Positions 1 to 7,700 of a stretch of DNA of 8,745 nucleotides are shown here, one piece after another. How positions within the stretch are numbered: the first letter of the stretch is position 1; the number at the start of each line of letters is the position of its first letter. A program made the position numbers and the translations under genes. Source of the DNA: CAMEON01 sp963609805 (lineage in GTDB: Bacteria; Bacillota; Clostridia; Oscillospirales; CAG-272); the NCBI GenBank assembly GCA_963609805.1, contig CAVDLN010000078.1, positions 1-8,745 of the forward strand, given 5' to 3'. The notes below the pieces were generated by a model, which saw only the letters and a list, made by a program, of their open reading frames with translations, had not been told where the DNA came from and ran no database searches.

Positions 1-325
1 CGGCTACTATGTTCAAAAGAACACGGCAGAGGCCTTCCGTATTTACAGTCGGTGCATGGAAACGATGACGAAGGAGGCCTCCGGGGATGTTGCAGGTCCT
101 GTCTATCTCCGTCTGGGCAAGTGCCTTCTCAACGGCGTCGGGGTAGAGAGAAACGCCCGGTCGGCTCTTTTGTGCTACCAGAAAGCCGAACAGTTTCTGT
201 TTGATATGGTCAGAAGAGGCGATATTATGTACAGAAAAAGTCTTTCAGCCGCAATAGACGGACAGACGAAGGCAAGGGAAATTCTAAAAAAGGAACTACC
301 GGACAATAAATGGATCGATGAGTAA
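1..325 (+). CDS. Sel1-repeat (TPR-like) protein, C-terminal fragment
   Basis: This is the 3' end of a gene that begins before the window. The reading frame is open from base 2 and gives 107 residues, ending at TAA 323-325. The ATG at base 56 is internal and is not the start. In the fragment, residues ~1-18 resemble the end of one Sel1-like repeat (GYYVQKN...AEAFRIYSRC). Residues ~33-64 form a clear further repeat, with the helix-turn signature YLRLGKCLLNGVGVERNARS followed by ALLCYQKAEQ. Sel1 repeats are TPR-like helical hairpins that scaffold protein-protein contacts. A charged ~43-residue tail follows, with no membrane segment. The partner cannot be told. The gene lies 60 bp upstream of the htrA-like gene on the same strand with no convincing terminator between them, so the two may be co-transcribed. 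The Sel1 call is confident and the role is unknown. Confidence 0.85.
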   Translation, partial: GYYVQKNTAEAFRIYSRCMETMTKEASGDVAGPVYLRLGKCLLNGVGVERNARSALLCYQKAEQFLFDMVRRGDIMYRKSLSAAIDGQTKAREILKKELPDNKWIDE

Positions 326-374
326 CGACCGGCGTCAAGCCGGGAAAAGCTCTGAAAAAGAATGTTTCACAGCA

Positions 375-381
375 AGAGGAG
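375..381 (+). promoter_or_regulatory. Ribosome binding site that sets the htrA-like start at 386
   Basis: AGAGGAG lies four bases before the ATG at 386. The alternative in-frame ATG at 362, eight codons upstream, has only an A-rich stretch in front of it. Start 386 is therefore preferred, giving a 495-residue protein that begins MSENQQ. The spacing is slightly short but functional for this SD strength. Confidence 0.75.
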
Positions 382-385
382 TTTT

Positions 386-1873
386 ATGAGCGAAAACCAA
401 CAGGATGAGCGGCAGGACAACAGTCTGCCGGAGGATACGGCGGACACCGGAAGCAGCGCCGCACAGGATGCCGGCATGACCGGCGGGGAACAGACCGCAG
501 ACCCTGCTCCTTCCGAACCCGCACAGGACGAATGCACTGCCCCCTCGGGGACGGAGGAACAGAAACAAACCGAGTTTGATGTGGGTACTGACGAGCCGGA
601 AAAGTCGGAAAGCAACCCGCAATCGGAAATCCGGTATGTCTGGTCTTACGACCGGCAGTCCGGATGTGACTATAGAAAGAAATCGAAAAAATCGCGCGGC
701 ATCCGTATATATGCCCTGGTGATAACCGTTGTTTTTGCGGTGAGCTTCGGTATTCTGCTGGCGGTTTTGACAACCGAAAACCGGGTCAAAACCGACTCCG
801 GAACACCGCAGAATGATTCCGCGTCCAAAAGCGACATGGAACCGATAGAAAACGCCAAGCGTTCGGTCGTCGTGATTGAAGTCACCACCGAATCGGGGAC
901 CGGGACCGGAACAGGGGTCATCCTGACAACCGGCGGTTACATTGCAACAAACCAGCACGTGATTGACGGTGCGAAGTCGATTCGCATCACATTTCTGGAC
1001 GGTACGCAGACGGAGGCAACCGTCGTCGGCTCGTCTGCCATGGACGATTTGGCCGTTGTTAAAGTGGATGCGTCCGCTGTGGCAGAGCAGCTGTATCCCG
1101 CAACCTTCGTGGAAAGCACCGCTGACAACTATGTCGGGCAGACGGTGTACGCCATAGGTACGCCGGGCGGTGCGGAATATGCCTTTACCACAACGAAGGG
1201 CATCATATCCTATATCAACCGAGAGGTTCGCCAGTACAACAGCGACGGCACCATGGCTAAAAAGGTACGAACCATCCAAACAGACGCCATGGTCAATCCC
1301 GGTAATTCGGGAGGCCCCCTTGTAGACACGGAGGGCCGAGTCGTCGGGATCGTGTCCATGAAGCTGGGAGACGGGTATGAGGGCATCGGATTTGCAATTC
1401 CGTCCGACGGCGCACTGGAAATACTGAACGCCATCATTAAAGACGGCAATGCGGACAGCGTCAACTCCTCCCTCTCCTTCCGCCGCCCCCTGCTGGGTAT
1501 TGTCGGTGTCTACGTTGAGGAAGGACACACCTACGTCATGGACGATTCGCTGGGGCGCATCGTGGACTGCGAGGGAAGCACCGTCGCGGAAATCCGAAAT
1601 CAGATTACGCAGTCCGGAGGCACTCCCGGCGTAACGATTCAGGCCGATACAAGCGGCGTGTATGTTATCAGCGTAACCGCCGGCATGGGTGCCGAGGGAA
1701 AGCTGCAGGTTGGCGATATCATTCTTTCCGTGGAGGGAGTGCGCGCCACAAGCATGAGCGTCCTGACAGAGGCACTGAATGACCGATATGTCGGAGACAG
1801 CGTGACCGTGCAGATCGAGCGCGGCGGCAGCACGGAAAAAGTTGAAATCGTGCTGTCGGCACAGAAAGATTAA
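386..1873 (+). CDS. Membrane-anchored HtrA/DegP-type serine protease with PDZ domain
   Basis: This 495-residue trypsin-like protease (S1C, HtrA family) is expected to degrade or refold damaged proteins on the outer face of the membrane. Residues 1-105 form an acidic, low-complexity cytoplasmic tail rich in Glu, Asp, Gln, Ser and Pro, ending in a basic patch (RKKSKKSRG). Residues ~106-130 are a single membrane segment (IYALVITVVFAVSFGILL). The protease domain spans ~151-360 with a complete triad: His191 in TNQHVIDGA, Asp221 in MDDLAVVKV and Ser308 in NPGNSGGPL. The PDZ region runs ~366-493. It opens with RRPLLGI, but ~45 residues separate this strand from the next recognisable PDZ portion (SGVYVISV ... 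LQVGDIILSVEG), so it carries an insertion. Upstream is the Sel1-repeat gene; downstream is a small hairpin and then tRNA-Leu. The family is certain. Whether it is the housekeeping HtrA/HtrB-type paralogue of this organism cannot be decided here. Confidence 0.95.
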   Translation: MSENQQDERQDNSLPEDTADTGSSAAQDAGMTGGEQTADPAPSEPAQDECTAPSGTEEQKQTEFDVGTDEPEKSESNPQSEIRYVWSYDRQSGCDYRKKSKKSRGIRIYALVITVVFAVSFGILLAVLTTENRVKTDSGTPQNDSASKSDMEPIENAKRSVVVIEVTTESGTGTGTGVILTTGGYIATNQHVIDGAKSIRITFLDGTQTEATVVGSSAMDDLAVVKVDASAVAEQLYPATFVESTADNYVGQTVYAIGTPGGAEYAFTTTKGIISYINREVRQYNSDGTMAKKVRTIQTDAMVNPGNSGGPLVDTEGRVVGIVSMKLGDGYEGIGFAIPSDGALEILNAIIKDGNADSVNSSLSFRRPLLGIVGVYVEEGHTYVMDDSLGRIVDCEGSTVAEIRNQITQSGGTPGVTIQADTSGVYVISVTAGMGAEGKLQVGDIILSVEGVRATSMSVLTEALNDRYVGDSVTVQIERGGSTEKVEIVLSAQKD

Positions 1874-1893
1874 ATTGGGAGATACTTCCCTTT

Positions 1894-1915
1894 CCGACGG
1901 CTTGTCCGTCGGTTT
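1894..1915 (+). terminator. Short hairpin with T3 after the htrA-like gene
   Basis: CCGACGG (1894-1900) and CCGTCGG (1906-1912) pair perfectly around a five-base loop. TTT (1913-1915) follows, and the tRNA begins at the very next base. The stem is GC-rich but the T tract is only three bases, so it would be a weak or partial intrinsic terminator. It may instead mark the 5' processing boundary of a co-transcribed tRNA. Confidence 0.5.
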
Positions 1916-2000
1916 GCGGGCATGGCGGAACTGGCAGACGCGCCGGATTTAGGATCCGGTTCTTCACAGAGTGCAGGTTCAATTCCTGTTGCCCGTACCA
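1916..2000 (+). tRNA. tRNA-Leu, anticodon UAG
   Basis: The 85-base gene folds into a complete class II tRNA. The acceptor stem is GCGGGCA (1916-1922) with TGCCCGT (1990-1996), including a G-U pair at position 1-72. The discriminator is A at 1997 and CCA is encoded at 1998-2000. The D arm has the three-pair GCG/CGC stem and the GG of the loop. The anticodon stem is CCGGA/TCCGG (1943-1947 and 1955-1959) with loop TTTAGGA, so the anticodon is TAG at 1950-1952. The long variable arm (1960-1972) contains a TCT/AGA mini-stem, as expected for Leu. The T arm is GCAGG-TTCAATT-CCTGT. A73 and the long variable arm are both leucine identity features. It reads CUA and probably other CUN codons. It starts immediately after a hairpin and ends immediately before the terminator. 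Confidence 0.97.
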
Positions 2001-2040
2001 AAAAAACTGCAGCCGACTTTATAGTCGGCTGCAGTTTTTT
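2001..2040. terminator. Strong bidirectional intrinsic terminator
   Basis: The stem CTGCAGCCGACT (2007-2018) pairs perfectly with AGTCGGCTGCAG (2023-2034) around the loop TTAT. It is flanked by six A (2001-2006) on the left and six T (2035-2040) on the right. The A and T tracts extend the pairing to 18 bp and give a U tract on either strand. It therefore ends the tRNA transcript on the plus strand and the beta-mannosidase transcript arriving on the minus strand. It starts at the base right after the tRNA CCA. Confidence 0.95.
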
Positions 2041-2053
2041 GATGCGTCGCATC
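2041..2053. repeat. Small perfect palindrome beside the terminator
   Basis: GATGCG-T-CGCATC is a perfect 6-bp inverted repeat with a one-base centre, directly after the terminator T tract. The one-base loop makes an RNA hairpin unlikely, and as a protein site it has no evident promoter next to it. It may be chance. Confidence 0.3.
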
Positions 2054-2082
2054 CTGCAATTGTAATTATTAAAATACTATGG

Positions 2083-2130
2083 GCGTACGTCTCTTTACGA
2101 CAAGCACTATCTGCCGGAATTGCCGTACGC
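2083..2130. repeat. Inverted repeat after the beta-mannosidase stop codon
   Basis: GCGTACG (2083-2089) and CGTACGC (2124-2130) are inverted copies 34 bases apart, lying just beyond the minus-strand stop at 2131. They could form a 7-bp stem in the 3' untranslated part of the minus-strand transcript. No U tract follows, so this is not a terminator by itself. Each arm also contains the self-complementary CGTACG, which raises the odds of coincidence. The non-coding gap 2041-2130 otherwise shows only an AT-rich patch (about 2055-2080). Confidence 0.3.
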
Positions 2131-4671
2131 TCATCCGATACAGGCCGTGTACACCGTCGGACACTCCGATGTGCAGTATTTGCTTCTTCTGAACTTTACT
2201 GTTCTTGTTTCGCCCGGGAGCATGGAGAAACAGTTATCATCAAATATGAAATCTCCGTCCAGCATCACGGCGTGAATGTACCTCTCCGCACGCAAGGTCA
2301 CAAAACCGTCTCCCTGCTCAACGATCTCCGGCCGGCATACCGGGAATGCGACATCCCGGGGACGCCTCTCGAAGAAGTGTGCCCGGTCGCAGAAGCCCTC
2401 TCCGGATATTTCGCAGATAAGAATCGTACTTTCGTTCGCATACGGCAGAATCTCACCTTCCGGAACCTGCGCAATATCCTCCGAGCTGTTGGCGCAGACA
2501 GAAAAAGCGGTTTTCATTTCGTACACTCGCTCCCCGGTTGCGGTATCCAGTAAGAAGAGATCCGCCTCTCCGCCAATCGGCGCAAGTGAATCATTGCATA
2601 CAAAAACGGCATACGCGCCGCCGCGCTTTGTCACCGAGCAGATGACCGGCCGGCAGGCACGTTTCATGGCATACCATCCCGGCTTGGGAAGGTCGTAGTA
2701 GTCGATAAGCGCCCAGACAGATCCCGTCCAGCAGTCATCAAGCATCCAGTATATCAGCCCAGAAGAATAAAACTTATTGCGTCGGTACAGCTCTGCCGTA
2801 ACGCGCACCCATTCATAGCCCAGGTACTGCATCTTGTTGACCAGCTGTTCTCCGCCGGAAGCCTCCCCGAACAGCTTTTCCGCCGATGCCGCCATATAGT
2901 CGTATATCTCAAAGGTGCGAAAGTACTCGGACGGATTGTTTTTCGTGTGATACCGCCACTCCGCAAAGCCGTCAGCCCCGTAGAGCCCCGCGTCGGACAG
3001 GTATTTCCTCAGCGACGACGTAAAGGACGTCCCGAGAAGCGGTTCCTCCGCGCAGAAGCGGGAAAGAAATCCGTCAAAGAATTCCCGGTAGTCGTTAAGT
3101 TCCGTGGTTCTCAAATGGTCGAACCACTGCCCGATGTAGTTTGTGTTGTGCGTCGTTCCGACAGTCACCGAGCCGAAGGGAATCCCTCCGTACGGGCTGG
3201 ACGGCAGGAAATCACGGTACGGGTCCAGTCTCCGCAGTACCGGCGCTATGATGTCGTTGGCCGCTTTCCTTCCCTTGTACTGCGTCATGCTCTCGTCGGC
3301 ATCCATGCCGTTCTCGTTGTCGCCGTTCCACCACGCAAGCGACGGGTGATTGCGCAGTCTTACCGCCGCGTGCTCCGCTTCCTCCGCCAGCCTGTCGCAG
3401 AACTGCTCGTCGTCCTCCGGATAATCGCCGCACGCCATCAGGAAATCCTGTATCACAAGAAGTCCTAAGCGATCGCAGGTATCATAAAAAATGTCGCGTT
3501 CGAAGATTCCGCCGCCCCAAATCCGGACGATGTTCATTCCGGATTCCGCGGCGAGGGACAGAATATCCGTTATCTTCCCGTCAGTCTCAGCCGACGGAAA
3601 CGGTTCGCACGGAACATAATTCGCGCCCTTGCACAGAATCTTCACGCCGTTTACTACAACCGTAAAGCCGGAAAAGCTCTCATTTCTGTCCCAAAACGCA
3701 TTTTCTCCGCTCACATGCGGAGCTTTTTTTATCTCCATGCATTTTCCGTAGCTTTCACTGCCGGGGATGTCGGGAAGCTCGAGAATCTTTACCGTTCTTA
3801 TACCGAAATTCACTGTTTTTCTGTCGGAAATATTGCCGTCGCTCTCCCTTACCGTGAGTGCAAGGGAATAAAGCGGACGCTCTCCGCGCGGATGTTCTCC
3901 GCATCCGTTCGGATACCAGAGTGTGGGAGACGGAATATCAACCTTCTCGGCAATCGACCTGCCGACTATCGGTCGGGACTTCCGATAAATTTCTCTGCCG
4001 TCCGGATCGGAAATTTCATATTCCGCCCGGGCGCCCTCGCCCCGCACCGCAAAGTTCATGACAAAGCCTATCTGTGCGGAATAGCAGTCAATGCTCTTTG
4101 TGTACACATACACGGTATCAATGTCGGCTGTTCCCGGGAATGCAAGCGCGGCATCCCTGAAAATTCCGCAGGTCACAAACCGTCCGACCCAGTCCCATGA
4201 GTAGGTGCACTGCATGCGGCGTGTATAAAGCCGCTCGGATGTGAACGCCGCTCCTCTTTCCGGTCGTGCCCGTGTCAGCAGTACCGGCGGGTAGAGCACC
4301 ACCCGAAGGGTATTCTCCCCCTTTTTCAGAGCTTTTCCGACCGGGAAGGTATGCGGAATATGCATATCATCGGCACTTCCCACGCGAACCCCGTTCAGAT
4401 ACACGTCGCATACCGTATCCAGCCCGTCAAAGGAAAGATACGCGCCGTTCCCTGCCCTGTCGCAGTCGAAAGTGCGCTCATAGTACCAGCTCCACTGCTC
4501 TATCCACCTGCATTTCTCCGCATTGAATCCGATAAGCGGCGGCGGAATGATCCCCGCCCGTTCAAGGTCGGTGTGAACGCATCCGGGCACGGTACCTTCA
4601 AAATCAAGTGTTTTTCCGTCGGGAGCATATCCGCGGCCGTGCCATTTTCCGTTAAGCGATATTTTTACCAT
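2131..4671 (-). CDS. GH2 beta-mannosidase-like glycoside hydrolase
   Basis: This 846-residue enzyme has the length and order of bacterial GH2 beta-mannosidases. It probably removes terminal beta-mannose residues from manno-oligosaccharides or N-glycan cores in the cytoplasm, since no signal peptide is seen. The N-terminal sugar-binding domain carries VPGCVHTDLERAGI and WIEQWSWYYERTF. The TIM barrel carries RIWGGGIFERDIFYD (from Arg383) and QDFLMACGDYP, both typical of beta-mannosidases. The acid/base is Glu453 in WNGDNENG. The aligned nucleophile is Glu542 in RFCAEEP, 89 residues later, close to the usual spacing of about 90. The family motif is normally SEFG, so the surrounding residues differ here. 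The start at 4671 is supported by GAGG at 4680-4683. It lies 32 bp after the CotH lipoprotein gene with no terminator, so it is read as the last gene of that operon. Another GH2 specificity such as exo-glucosaminidase is possible but less likely. Confidence 0.88.
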   Translation of the reverse strand: MVKISLNGKWHGRGYAPDGKTLDFEGTVPGCVHTDLERAGIIPPPLIGFNAEKCRWIEQWSWYYERTFDCDRAGNGAYLSFDGLDTVCDVYLNGVRVGSADDMHIPHTFPVGKALKKGENTLRVVLYPPVLLTRARPERGAAFTSERLYTRRMQCTYSWDWVGRFVTCGIFRDAALAFPGTADIDTVYVYTKSIDCYSAQIGFVMNFAVRGEGARAEYEISDPDGREIYRKSRPIVGRSIAEKVDIPSPTLWYPNGCGEHPRGERPLYSLALTVRESDGNISDRKTVNFGIRTVKILELPDIPGSESYGKCMEIKKAPHVSGENAFWDRNESFSGFTVVVNGVKILCKGANYVPCEPFPSAETDGKITDILSLAAESGMNIVRIWGGGIFERDIFYDTCDRLGLLVIQDFLMACGDYPEDDEQFCDRLAEEAEHAAVRLRNHPSLAWWNGDNENGMDADESMTQYKGRKAANDIIAPVLRRLDPYRDFLPSSPYGGIPFGSVTVGTTHNTNYIGQWFDHLRTTELNDYREFFDGFLSRFCAEEPLLGTSFTSSLRKYLSDAGLYGADGFAEWRYHTKNNPSEYFRTFEIYDYMAASAEKLFGEASGGEQLVNKMQYLGYEWVRVTAELYRRNKFYSSGLIYWMLDDCWTGSVWALIDYYDLPKPGWYAMKRACRPVICSVTKRGGAYAVFVCNDSLAPIGGEADLFLLDTATGERVYEMKTAFSVCANSSEDIAQVPEGEILPYANESTILICEISGEGFCDRAHFFERRPRDVAFPVCRPEIVEQGDGFVTLRAERYIHAVMLDGDFIFDDNCFSMLPGETRTVKFRRSKYCTSECPTVYTACIG

Positions 4672-4679
4672 GTTAAAAA

Positions 4680-4685
4680 CCTCAC
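4680..4685 (-). promoter_or_regulatory. Ribosome binding site of the beta-mannosidase gene
   Basis: On the minus strand GTGAGG lies eight bases before the ATG at 4671. It falls in the 32-bp gap after the CotH gene stop (4704). That gap has no room for a separate promoter and no terminator, which supports co-transcription. Confidence 0.65.
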
Positions 4686-4703
4686 AGCCGCTTTTAAAAC
4701 ATA

Positions 4704-7700
4704 CTACCCCGCCGGATAGTACTGCTCAGCCAGCGCGGCGAATTCTTCTTCCGACAAGCCGAAATAGGACTTCAGAGTATTATGGTAGTATTCATCCCGC
4801 CGACTGACAAAATCGCGCAGGATTTCGACCTGCTCATACCAGATATTCATGCTGAACACGGCCGTGCCGTTTTTCGGCCAGCGTGCTTCCTGCAGCGCCA
4901 TAAGCGGCTCACGCTCGGCAATCATGTTCTCCAGTTCCTCGCTCAGGCGGTCTGTATCCAAGCAGTCCGGAATGCTCCAGAGTCTTGCGAGAAGTTTTTC
5001 ATAGAAGCTTTGATTCTCTTTCAGCGCGGCGAGCAGCCGCGACAGCGGACAGTCGTCCTTGAACATGGCATACAGCGGGCTGGTTCTGCTTAGCCATGAG
5101 CTGACTTTGTATCCCATGCACCAGTCGGTATCCAGCAGGACAAAATGCCACCGCGGGTCCGGGCTGTCCGAGTCTGTATCACGCCACAGCTTTACATTGT
5201 TGTTCGGCCAGTCCTCCGCATTGAAATAGCAGCGGACGGCGCACAGGTCAATGAGGGAATCCAGATCGATTTTGGATTCGATCCATGCATAGGCCTCCGC
5301 ACTACTCAGGTCACTGCCGTACGCATATTCCAGAATCCAATTGAACTCATCCGCGTACCCCGTCACGCCGCTGCTGTCGATAAAGGCAACGTCCGGGTTC
5401 GGATTGCTTATGCTGTATGCGGTTTCGATGACGGCCACGGTATCCTTGTCGGCTCCGGCATGGTCGCTGACATACTCGGGACTGTAGCGTTCCCGGAAAT
5501 TGTACACGCCCCAGAACTCCCCGTTGATGAATACGAGCGCCGCAGAGGATGCCATGGTATCCACGCAAAGTCCCGCCGAGACGCGCTGCACATACGCATC
5601 GCGGAAGCCCGCCATGGAGCAATCCTGCCCGGCGTTGCGCAGCAACAGGCGTGAAAAACTTGTGATCGCCTGCCCGTTTTCATCCCTGGCAAGCCCGCCG
5701 AACAGATCGTAGTTGAGGTCAGACTCCATGCCGCCCTCCTCATTGAGAGAGCCCTTGTAATAGACACGCAGGGAACGCATGGCGTTGGAAGTAGAACCGT
5801 GGCCGCTGACGGCAAGCTCCACATTGGAGTGTCCGACACGGCTTCCCTGCGGGTCAAACACCTCAAGGACTGCCGTGCCGCGCGGACGGGAACCCTCGTC
5901 GTCTGCGGAATCATATTTCACATAGAACCCGTCCTGTCCGAACAGATCCTCGGCGGACATGGAAATTGATACAATGTTGACATTCCAGTCGGCGCCCTCG
6001 GGCAGGATGAAGTAGGTGTTTGTATATACGGCGGTTGCGTCGCTGCCGTTTTTGGCATAGGCCTTGACGACATACCCGCCGATCATGGCATCCACGCCCG
6101 CGACTTTTCCGGCATAGAACCTGTTGTAGGTATCCCGCCATGCCAGCGAAGAGGAATCACTGAGGGTGATGCTGCCCTCAAAGACCTGCGCCGCAGAGCT
6201 GACGCGGGGATCGCTTCCGTCCAACGTATAATATACGGTATACCCGTCCGGCGGGGTCAGAATCAGCTCCACCGTGTCGCTGTAAACGCCTGCGGCATGG
6301 GAAAAGGTGATCTCGGAAAAACTGCAGCTCACGGGATTGACGCGCCCGTCCGCCGTGCGGGGGCTGATTTTCTCCAGCTCCGGCGTAGCCGTCTTTGTCA
6401 GATTGACGATGTGATAGCCGCTGTAATCCTTGTAGGCGGTGCGCACGGCAACCTTTTTCTTGGACAGGCTGTTCACCGCATAGACGGACTCATAGGATTC
6501 CTTCTCGGAGGAAACAAATACCGATACGGCGTCCGTAAGCGCGGTAATATCCTCGGTCGGATACATATCCCAGCCGGAGGGTGCGAGTACAAGATGAACT
6601 TCCTTGTTGTCTATGTATATATCCCAGTCAAGGTCGGCATACAGCACATCAATAACCGCGGATGCGGTATCGTACCCCTTGGGAGAGGCAGCGCGCACAA
6701 GATAGTACCCGCCCGCAGGAATGACGGCATCCTCCGGGAAGCACAGCTCCGCATAGCTGCCGCTGTCCTTGCGGTAATACAGCGACGCGCCTGCGAGTTT
6801 TATGTCCGCATCGGAAGAGTTGTACAGCTGAATGTAGCCGTGAGACGCGGAGGCATCCGTGTTTTTCTTGCCTGTCCCGTACACGGAAACAATCAGGACT
6901 CCCCTGTACTGCTCCGAATCGCCCGGATGCAGAACGGTACCCGATTTGGGCAGCCGGGTCTGCGCAGTCAGCACCGTACCGCAGACGGCGCAGTGCGACC
7001 CCTCCGTCCAGCCGTACGCATCGGCCGTTGCGGCGACGGCGGGGTCAGTCACAGAAGTATGTCCCGTTGCCGGAATGACGGCACGGACAGTCCGCTCGTA
7101 GCCGCAGACCATACAGCTCTCCCCTGCCTCGTAGCCGGGACGGGTACAGGTCGGCGGCGTTTCGGGACATGCGCCGAAGCAATGCCCCGCGGCTTCGATT
7201 TCGACCTGCGGGACGAGCACCGCTTTGCATACGGAGCAGTGTGAGCCTTCCGTCTTTCCCGCCGCCGTGCAGGTCGGAGCAACGGCCGTGTCTGTCACCG
7301 CCGTGTGCCCCTTGGCGGGAACCGTCTCCTGCTGCTTGATTATGCAGCCGCATTTTCCGCAGTGGAATCCGGTTGTAAGACCGTCCTCGATGCAGGTGGC
7401 AGACACAGGCTGATCATATACGGGCTGATGTCCCGTCGCGTTTATGCGCACAGGCTCTGTCAGAACGATGCCGCAGTCCGCGCACTGCGTTCCGCCCCGC
7501 CGGCCGGGCTCCGTACAGGTCGGCGCAATTTCGGGTGACGCAACGGGCGTGTGTCCGGTTGCCGGAAGTACGGTACGCTCCTGCAGAACCTTCCCGCATA
7601 CGGTACACCAGATATAATCCGATTCACCCGGCTCTGTACAGGTCGGCTTCACGCCCTGCAATACGGCGGGAAAATGCCCTGACGCGGGCGATATGACGGC

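Noticed and set aside
329..343. Small hairpin CCGGC-GTCAA-GCCGG between the Sel1 and protease genes
   Set aside because: It has only five pairs and is followed by purines rather than a T tract, so it is not supported as a terminator.
362..385. Alternative in-frame start of the protease gene at 362
   Set aside because: It lacks a ribosome binding site, whereas the ATG at 386 follows AGAGGAG. The extra eight residues add no recognised feature.
335..1528. 397-codon open frame on the minus strand opposite the HtrA-like gene
   Set aside because: It lies fully antisense to a protease with a complete catalytic triad. Its product is low-complexity with scattered Cys, Arg and Gly and no recognisable domain. 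GC-rich codons often leave such shadow frames open.
1842..1876. Possible tRNA promoter in the 3' end of the protease gene (TTGAAA at 1842 and AT-rich bases near 1870)
   Set aside because: No good -10 hexamer sits at 16-18 bases from TTGAAA. AAAGAT at 17 is a poor match and TAAATT is too far at 23.
2066..2270. Plus-strand frame through 2066-2270 whose first residues look protein-like (YYGRTSLYDKHYLPELP)
   Set aside because: It has no start codon or ribosome binding site near its beginning, and most of it lies antisense to the beta-mannosidase C-terminus. A gene remnant cannot be shown without a homology search.
6297..7244. 315-codon open frame on the plus strand opposite the lamin-tail and repeat region
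   Set aside because: It is antisense to a well-supported lipoprotein gene, has no recognisable domain, and its open length is explained by codon bias on the other strand.
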